NCBI RefSeq assembly: GCF_001949145.1
Contig: NW_019091401.1
Coordinates: 1,130,675 to 1,149,867, forward strand
Direction of reading: 5' to 3'
Source: Acanthaster planci
Taxonomy: Eukaryota > Echinodermata > Asteroidea > Valvatida > Acanthasteridae
DNA: 19,193 bases
A model generated the notes under the pieces. That model saw nothing but the letters and a program-made list of their open reading frames with translations, made no database searches and had not been told where the DNA came from. Made by a program: the position numbers and the translations under genes. This document shows, piece after piece, positions 12,831 to 19,193 of the stretch; within the stretch, counting starts at the first letter, position 1; each line of letters begins with the position of its first letter.

Positions 12831-14070
12831 ATGGTTTTAGTTTGGAGAGACCATCTCGAATAAGGTTATGTTTCTGTGCCACACATCAAACCGTTAATTA
12901 CATTTTTCTGTAAATAGAGGTAATAAGTTCACTGAAATGAACTTTATTTAATCCGATTCATGCTATTTCCTCTTTTTAGGACCAATCAAGCTTGAGTATA
13001 CAGGAGCAATAGGAAACTCATCTAAAAGGTTTCTACGGGAAATTGTTACAGATAACGTAAAATTTAAGTTCACCGGATGGCTGGCCTATCGTTTGTAAAC
13101 AAAATCTTGGCAGGGTCATCAGGACTAGTGCTGTTTTGCATGCGAAAGAGAAATGGGCACGCGGCCAAAACATCGGTCGGGTACAGAATTCCTCGAAAAA
13201 TGTAAACAGAATGCATTTTAATGGCGCTCTATAGAAAAGCAGCTAGATAGGTATATCCGGGGTTGAGAGGCATATCGGATTCTCCAAGGTCTGAGTTTGG
13301 TAATCCCCAGCTAAGTGGTTTTGGTCATGATGCGATCCATAAATTATGCCTGGAATGAAATGAAGCTGTTTGTTTGGAACACACTACATTGTGAAGTTTC
13401 GGGGCTTTACTTACGTTTGTCATCGGTTATGATCGCCTGAAGGATAAAAATGATTGACGGTCGTTCCCTATACCTGTATAATTATCTTCAACAATGAGAT
13501 GGTGTGAATCGTGTGTAAACTTAACAAGGAACGGGTAACCATCGCCCTATTCGCTCAGGAAACAGCGATGTATAAGGTCCAATATCAAAGTGTAACATTG
13601 AGACCCTATTATAATTGTCAATGGTCCATAGGTATTGTCCATTCATTGGAAAAGGAGTAGTTTCAGTCGTTTGAAAGAATCGATTTCGTTTGACAGTTGC
13701 TTATCCCTCACTCCCTGCGGTGTATATAAAATCATGTTGAAACTGAAGGATTGAGGATTGTTAGGGTGGAACAAAACAAATTGCCCACTGCAAAATGGAG
13801 AAAAATAGAAGTAAATGTTTGTCTTCTTGATCTATTTCGCAATTTCAAGTAGTTTTAAAGATATGTTTCTCAGCTAAGTAAAGATGGAATTTGGTTTTAG
13901 TCAATTTAGTTGAAATACAAATTTGAATAAAGCCACCCGCAATTTTTGTTCCTATCGTCTTAATCTTCACTGCGTAGATGAAGTGCGCCCTCTGCACACA
14001 GTGGATGGTGCGGTGAGCAACGACACTTCAAGTATAACGACTGTTTCATGCAAGAGCAGTACGTATGTGG
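12831..14070. other. Intergenic interval between the divergent UBALD and MGRN1/RNF157-type genes
   Basis: About 1.2 kb with no supported exon on either strand. A TATA-like TATATAAAA lies at 13723-13731 on the plus strand, about 460 bases before the ligase start codon, and could serve an upstream start; this is uncertain. The plus-strand open stretch at 13923-14123 overlaps the promoter and has no protein character. Confidence 0.5.
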
Positions 14071-14189
14071 TGCATTGTGGGAAACGCCATTTTGTTCCGT
14101 TTTCGGTCGTGTTTGTGTCGTGAGCTTGAGACTCAGAATCAGGTAGGCCTGGGTTCTTCATCTATAGTAGGCAACCTGAATGCTTTAAA
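14071..14189 (+). promoter_or_regulatory. Promoter and 5' UTR of the MGRN1/RNF157 homologue, with a minimal uORF
   Basis: TGCATTGTGGGA at 14071-14082 resembles a ZNF143-type promoter element, and GCCATTTTG at 14086-14094 is the reverse of the YY1 core CAAAATGGC. Such pairs often sit at starts of TATA-less genes, so transcription probably begins around 14080-14110. In the leader, ATG CTT TAA at 14180-14188 is a one-residue uORF (Met-Leu-stop) ending one base before the main ATG. It could reduce initiation at the main start, though scanning past it or re-initiation is possible. A CAG|GTAGGC donor-like word is present near 14140. Confidence 0.5.
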
Positions 14190-14277
14190 ATGGGAGGACT
14201 GACGAGTATACAACGATCAAATGTACAGGAACTGGACATTTCTGCATCTGCCGCGTACAGATATCCCCCAAAGACAG
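14190..14277 (+). CDS. MGRN1/RNF157: MGRN1/RNF157-type E3 ubiquitin ligase, first coding exon (partial)
   Basis: The exon begins AAAATGGGA (A at -3, G at +4) and ends ACAG|GTAGGC at 14278, giving 29 codons plus one base (phase 1). It encodes MGGLTSIQRSNVQELDISAS followed by AAYRYPPKTG, the G being completed by the next exon. Human RNF157 begins MGALTSRQHAGVEEVDIPAN and both human paralogues continue YRYPPKSG, so the family match is clear over the whole exon. A single invertebrate gene corresponds to both paralogues. These are RING E3 ligases; MGRN1 acts on TSG101 and in melanocortin-receptor and endosomal pathways. MG-x3-S at the start fits an N-myristoylation signal, suggesting membrane attachment. 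The following exon (FASHF...GGEKF region) and the RING exon were not found to the window end, so intron 1 exceeds 4.9 kb. The gene is divergent from UBALD. Confidence 0.92.
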
Positions 14278-14390
14278 GTAGGCCTTCATCATTTGTCATG
14301 ACCATGATGACTTTGCTTTAAAGTTTATGATTATTATTCTGCGTCACAGATCATCATGGTTATTATAACTTAATAAATATAACATACATG

Positions 14391-14956
14391 TAAGCCTTTA
14401 ACCCCACTTGTGTGGCACGGATTCTCACTCCCGATCCATCCTTTGCCACACATCCGTATACGCAATTTCGTGTCGGCGTACTCGCTCTCTCAGTTGCTAT
14501 CTTTAAAATAAGATCGTTGAACATTACGTCACTTGACCCCTCATCGTCTCCATGTCAAGACATCTAAACTGCTGCCAAAGTTTTGGAAGAGCCGTACATG
14601 TAGTATCTTATCGCTCAGTCCGTGTATTAGGCTACATATGTCTTGACGTGGAACAGCAGTTGAGACGATGAGGGGTCAAGTGACGTAATGTTCAACAATC
14701 TTATTTTAAAGAGGGTGACTGAGAGAGTGAATCTGTGAGATTGAATGGATAAAGGCAAAAAGACTGAAAAATACCTGAATAACGTGAGTGAAATCATTCA
14801 ATAAATGGTTTTTAGAAAGCGGAAAGGTCAAGGATCATGTCCTTGTGCAAAAGAAATTTCGCCCGCGATGAAATTGCATGTACGGATGTGTGGCTAAGGA
14901 TGGATTGGGAGTGAGAGTCCGTACCACACTAGTGGGGCTAGTAAGCCTTAGGCTTA
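14391..14956. mobile_element. Foldback element: long two-part inverted repeat (MITE-like)
   Basis: The outer arms are 14391-14468 and 14871-14956; the inner arms are 14481-14563 and 14638-14731. They pair as reverse complements with few mismatches. A 35-base block, 14516-14550 against 14662-14696, matches perfectly. The loop is about 75 bases (14564-14637). The right arm carries about 140 extra bases between its parts (14732-14870), where the left arm has only about 12, so one arm has gained or lost DNA. The ends read TAAGCC and GGCTTA, so a TA target duplication of the Tc1/mariner type is possible but not proven. No transposase frame is present. It sits about 110 bases after the splice donor, so the precursor RNA could form a large hairpin. 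Confidence 0.75.
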
Positions 14957-15127
14957 TTGCTGATACCACATGAGTGATTTTGCACAATGGTAGAAAGGTC
15001 TTGGGGGAAGGAAAAGGGGGCAATGTTTGCTCCTTTTTCCTTCCCATCCTAATCTTATAATGCCCAACCCTCAGAAATGGTGGTTCATTACCTTTGCTTT
15101 AGTACCCTGTTCCTATTGAATCAGGTT

Positions 15128-15232
15128 AACTCGTATCCAGGTCATCTTGTACCCACGTCAACTCGTACCCAGGACCACTTGTACCTAGGACAACTCGTAC
15201 CCAGGACCACTTTTACCCAGGACAACTCGTAC
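15128..15232. repeat. 16-bp minisatellite with 32-bp alternation, about 6.6 units
   Basis: Starting at 15128, 16-bp units follow without gaps: odd units read AACTCGTACCCAGGAC (first copy with two changes) and even units CACTTGTACCTAGGAC or close variants. Six full units end at 15223, and a partial one follows to 15232. Odd and even units differ consistently, so the array probably grew by duplication of a 32-bp dimer. Confidence 0.85.
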
Positions 15233-15247
15233 TCCGTACATTAGAAT

Positions 15248-15550
15248 AGTGCTGCAGCCGAACTGCCAAACCGAACCAAAAATCGTTGAAGTTTGCACTT
15301 TTGAACTAAACCGAACTGGTCGGTTTGGATGTTTGGCTTTAACATTGGTAGGACACGGAATGCACCAAGAAACCATGATGAAAAGGCAAACATAATTACA
15401 GTGAAAAATGGATAACGAGTTGTGCCGCACCTGGGTGCCGCTCTGGCGCTCAGCACCCTGAGCACCAAGGCCTCTTAAAAGGGCACGGAGGCCATTGTCG
15501 AAAATGGATAAGGGCCCAAAGGCAAATTTGTCAGAACACAATCTGTTCAA
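15248..15550. mobile_element. Possible hAT-like relic, one end only
   Basis: TAGTGCTGCAGCCGAACTG at 15248, followed by AACCGAACC-type words and, in opposite orientation, GGTCGGTTTGG about 70 bases on, resembles ends of some hAT elements. The minus strand is open for 121 codons (15550-15185), but I see no transposase motif. A matching second end and an 8-bp target duplication were not found. This could be a decayed element or coincidence. Confidence 0.2.
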
Positions 15551-16458
15551 CCTCTAAAATGCATTCTTTGCTTTATTGTGGAAAAAAGTTGACACACGAG
15601 CAAATGTCCAATAAGCAGTCAAAACCTAACACCAGGAATTGTTATACTCTATGAACAGGGCATGAGTTGCACATAATTGATCGTCAAATTAATTAATTTT
15701 TTTTCCTTACACTTGAAGATGTGTGCACATCCCTTTTGTTGACTTTTAGACTTTCAAGTCACTAGCTGAATAATCTACATGTACATTGTATCCAAGAACC
15801 CTGCTGTCCCCTTAGGCTTCCTACCCTGACATGAAAACAAGAGCAATAAGGGTTAACAAGTTCTGCTGCCCTTTTACTCTTTTTTACCCTTTACTTTTTT
15901 AGCTAATGGCCTCTTAATACTGAAGATGGAAAAAAAATTAAAATGTCACTCTTCCAGTCCATCATTTACTGCACTTCATATGCAAACCAGTTTAGCCATT
16001 ACAATTGGTTGAGAGCCCGTCACATGGTCATAAATACCAGTATTACATGGAAGATAAAAACATGGCCAGCATTCTAGCATTACATGAAATTTGGATGAAA
16101 ACACAATAATTCAATGCTAGAACCAAATACTGATGAAAATGTATATATTTTTTTAAATTCTAAGTTTTATTTTAAAGAAAGCAGTAACAGTTAGATATTT
16201 TGCAGGTGATAGCAACGGTTTCGCTAAGCTGTTTTGTAAATCATGTGTTTGTTGCCAGCAATGCGGGCGGGAGATATATGTGGACGCCTGCATTGCCAGC
16301 GTGGCCGCATCTTCACCCGGCACAGATTTCGGGAAATAACGGTGCCGTCAACATTGCCAATCTCGGAGCTACACACGGTGACACCACCACTTATCCATGC
16401 ATTAAAAAAATCCTATTTCTTGCATTTTGTAGCCAAGTTGCAGAGCTCCTTTTGAAAG

Positions 16459-16475
16459 GAACGTTTCAAACGTTC
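16459..16475. repeat. Short perfect palindrome GAACGTTT-C-AAACGTTC
   Basis: Eight bases repeat inverted around a single central C, flanked by a partly symmetric GAAAG and TTTCC. It might be a dimeric factor site or chance; nothing else around it decides this. Confidence 0.6.
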
Positions 16476-16590
16476 TTTCCGAGGCATTGTCGCGTGGCGT
16501 ACAAACTGACAGCGGGCCGGTAGCGATAGGAAAACTTTGATTCCACGTGGCTGGTCCGCGTCCCTTGAAGCACGTACTATACGTGACGCA

Positions 16591-16815
16591 GATCAATGCG
16601 GAGTGCACTGGTGGTACATGTACTTGTGTATGCAACAATGTATTATAGGACACTCTGAATAGCTACACGTATCCCTAAGGGTACGGGTTTGTGCTTGCGC
16701 ACGTGCAGCGGATCAATGCAAAAGTGTGCAATAGCCGTATATGCAGCAATGCATTATGGGACACCGCGCTTAGCAATCCGTAAGGGTGCGGGTCTATGCT
16801 CGCTATCACGCACGA
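16591..16815. repeat. Diverged tandem duplication of about 120 bp
   Basis: Copy 1 is 16591-16710 and copy 2 runs from 16711 to about 16815. Both begin GATCAATGC. They share TATGCAACAATGTATTATAG versus TATGCAGCAATGCATTATGG, and ATCCCTAAGGGTACGGGTTT versus ATCCGTAAGGGTGCGGGTCT, in the same order. Copy 2 is shorter by small deletions. Substitutions are spread throughout, so the duplication is old. Confidence 0.75.
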
Positions 16816-18337
16816 TGTTCATTGCTACATGAAGTTGAAAAGTCAACGCTACCCCCTCTGGACGGTCCATGTAGTGTACATGTGGCTTGGCCTGTGACGC
16901 AGGGGGTGCGCATAACTATAGTTAACGGCCAAAGTGTGCATAGGGCACAGCAAAAGTGGCCGTGGACAATGCAATTTTCCGAGGGGCATCAAGGCACTGG
17001 CCATCGTGGCCGTCGTGAATTTCAAACCCTGCATCACCACACTTTTTGCAGTGGAATGTACAATTTTAAGTTAGAATTCAGAGGAATGACGTTAGAAAAG
17101 CCACCAAATACAACAGTACTTGTTAAATCTCTTGAAAAAACTGTAAAAACACAGCACTTGGTGATGACCATGAACCCATGACACCATAGGCAAACTCACA
17201 AAAGGCAGTCTTTATCCGCCCGTGTATGGCGGCATGTGTGAGGCTACTATGGGTGGACGCCATATTGACCAGCCGCTGCGCATGCACACTCGGCAGTGGG
17301 CGTGAGGAAAATCGTGGTGCACTTCATCGCTCGGGGGTCAAATACCCCACACTCATGATCTGAACCTCAATCTTTCTAAGGTGTGTCTGACCCAAATTTT
17401 TTCAAAAAGGCATTTTTAGGGGTGTGATTTCAAGGCACGATGTGTGCATTGCAGAGTATACGCTTGTAGGAGTGCATCATACACGATGAACCATGGCATT
17501 TCGCTGGTTATCTGTAAAATAGATTTCTAAAGTATGAATTGACCGTTTGGTCTGGACAATACCATAAGATTGTGTGTTTTTAGATAGTTTGTCATTTGGA
17601 GAGAAATTCAGTGATGATCCGTGAAAACCATAAAAAAAAATTGGAGAGACTCAAGTTCTTTAATGATGTGTTGTGGCTCACCGTTGGCAGTGCGCCTTGT
17701 ATGTATTGCGTGCACGCCCTATTATTGTAGCGCATCCTACTCGCTTTGTTGGGTGAGGGTTGGGAAATACAACTATGATAATGCTTGTGATGTCTTGAGA
17801 GTGAATTCAATGCATTTAATGTTTATTTGAAGTTAGTGTAAATTCGAATCGGCCAATGCCGGAAATGGTTTGCCCACTCTAAGTAACCAGACCCCCCCTC
17901 ACACACATAAATAGGCATGAGTTAATGCAGACAATCCTGGACAGAATTGTTTGGACACTTGGCAATAGCCCCCTTCTCCCACTTTCCCGGTCAATGTTGT
18001 CATGTCCATCCAGAGCGCAGATCATGCGTATAGACCCAACATTGAAAGGGGTCTGGGGGTTAGAGGCCCAGCGAGAATCATCCAGGATTGTAGACTACAG
18101 ACTAACGTGAGGCTAGCTCAGGTTGGACTCCTCCAGTCTTATGACATTATGATTGACGTCCAGGTTCTACAGCCAAAAGTTTACAATTACAGTGTACCAT
18201 TTATTCATGGTTGAAGAAACCAATTTCACATAGGCCTACAAAGGCTTAAGTCATGATTCATTTTGTCCTTTTGTTTTATGGGACTGGTGGGTTAACTAAT
18301 TTCCCAAACCATGGCCCGTGGGCATCAACTCGGAAGT

Positions 18338-18925
18338 TGGCCTAGGCCTAGCCCCAGTCTACTGGACTACCTTCATATCCTTGGCCCCGTGACTACCCTC
18401 CAAAAAGTGGAAAAGCTTCCTCTGAGCTCTGTTTTTCTTTCATGGCTACATTCACCCCATCTGGTCATTTGGTTTCTATTTGGTCGGCCAACACAGCCAT
18501 TCATTTACAGCATCAATTCATTCTCGATCGTTTAATGAGTGATAAACACGGTCGGGATCTGTTTGGTCCGGAAATCAGACAGCGATAAACACGGTGATTC
18601 CAACTGCTGTTTTATCAGTGACTTCGTATTATGGAGCCCTTTGTACATGTGTGTGTGAACATTATGAATGTGTTGGAAAAAAAAAAAAGCATTTGTTGGG
18701 TATTTTCATGGGTCAAATTTCACAGACAGGAACAGACGGAAAATTGCCCATATTGACAATGATTGATGAATTAATGACCAGATGGGTTGAATGTAACCAT
18801 ATAACAAAATGGGGCTTATAGGAAGCTTTTCACAAAGTTTCCGGGGGGGGGATAGTCATGGGGCCAAGGATATGAAGGTAGTCCTGTAAACTGGTCCCAG
18901 TCTGGGGCCAGCGTAGGCCTAACCT
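18338..18925. repeat. Long inverted repeat (arms about 130-150 bp, spacer about 300 bp)
   Basis: The left arm (18338 to about 18470) and right arm (about 18775-18925) are reverse complements with indels. A 25-base core, 18364-18388 against 18860-18884, is exact. Pairing continues inward through GAAAAGCTTCCT (left, 18410-18421) and then ATTCACCCCATCTGGTCAT versus ATTCAACCCATCTGGTCAT, the right-arm words being read on the minus strand. Outward it fades in TAGGCCTAGGCC-like sequence. The spacer carries GATAAACACGGT twice (18541-18552 and 18584-18595). It may be a foldback transposon or an inverted segmental copy. No target duplication was identified. Confidence 0.7.
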
Positions 18926-19193
18926 TTAATGTTTTGTGGTTGTAGACCCTTTCCATCCGTAACACAATATACATCCACCAGCCGCTAGGCACACAAGCAT
19001 CCATGCTCATGCTGCTAGACTGGTTCCTGTTCCCTAAGTCATATACAAAGTCTGCAGACATCTGTCAGGTGTTAATCATGGGGATGAGGACGAGTCGACG
19101 TTACTGCGTGTGTGTAAGGACACAATACTGGCTAACAAAAATGGGACACATAGGTAAAAATTCAATCTAGTGAAAGGTGTTTAATTTATTTTT

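Larger units (their letters stand above)
14278..19193 (+). other. Intron 1 of the MGRN1/RNF157 homologue (incomplete, runs off the right edge)
   Basis: After the GTAGGC donor I looked for the expected second exon (residues like NYFASHF and MGGEKFD) in all plus-strand frames to 19193 and found none. The intron holds a foldback (14391-14956), a 16-bp minisatellite (15128-15232), a tandem duplication (16591-16815) and a long inverted repeat (18338-18925). The remainder, including the G+C-richer stretch at about 16200-17350, has open frames of up to 131 codons with no recognisable domain. TGCGCATGC near 17277 resembles an NRF1 site. Confidence 0.7.

Noticed and set aside
16200-16523. 107-codon plus-strand frame following TTTTGCAG
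   Set aside because: The acceptor-like lead is plausible, but the translation does not match the expected second exon of MGRN1/RNF157 or any family I know. The local G+C rise explains the open length.
18311-19061. Plus- and minus-strand frames of 74 and 81 codons on the two sides of the inverted repeat
   Set aside because: Their similar open lengths arise because the arms are copies of each other in opposite orientation; no domain is visible.

Overview
The window looks like nuclear DNA of a marine invertebrate deuterostome. The evidence is GT-AG introns, isolated short exons in AT-rich non-coding DNA, many ATGTACATGTA and TAGGCCTAGGCC words, and small foldback elements. An echinoderm fits best; a hemichordate or amphioxus is possible. 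The lineage is an inference from sequence style, not from a marker gene. No bacterial operon, rRNA, tRNA or CRISPR array was recognised.

The centre holds two genes that can be named by sequence, arranged head to head. On the minus strand at 12603-11783 is a complete three-exon UBALD gene (UBA-like domain protein, the UBALD1/UBALD2 or FAM100 family). Its two short introns have clean splice sites, and the hallmark core NTPATPPNFPD is present. On the plus strand at 14190-14277 is the first coding exon of a mahogunin-type E3 ubiquitin ligase (MGRN1/RNF157 family), recognised by MGGLTS at the start and YRYPPKTG at the splice donor. About 1.6 kb separates the two start codons. From memory of the human genome, UBALD1 lies head to head with MGRN1 and UBALD2 with RNF157. 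This locus therefore appears to show the single ancestral pair that predates vertebrate genome duplication.

Layout: 1-1730 holds a possible terminal exon and 3' UTR of an unidentified plus-strand gene. 1731-5430 is non-coding, with a hAT-like miniature transposon at 4290-4656. 5565-5431 on the minus strand is a possible signal-peptide exon with the start of a Kazal-like motif. 5566-11300 is AT-rich DNA without a recognisable gene, with a 3 x 21 bp repeat at 9800-9862. 11326-12603 is UBALD with its 3' region, including a 110-codon open stretch in frame after the stop. 12604-14189 is the shared promoter interval. 14278-19193 is intron 1 of the MGRN1/RNF157 homologue; it carries a large foldback, a 16-bp minisatellite, a 120-bp tandem duplication and a second long inverted repeat. 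The remaining ligase exons, including the RING domain, lie beyond the right edge.

Both named genes belong to the ubiquitin system: one has a putative ubiquitin-binding fold and the other is an E3 ligase. Conserved pairing suggests shared regulation or a shared process, but nothing in the sequence proves a functional link.
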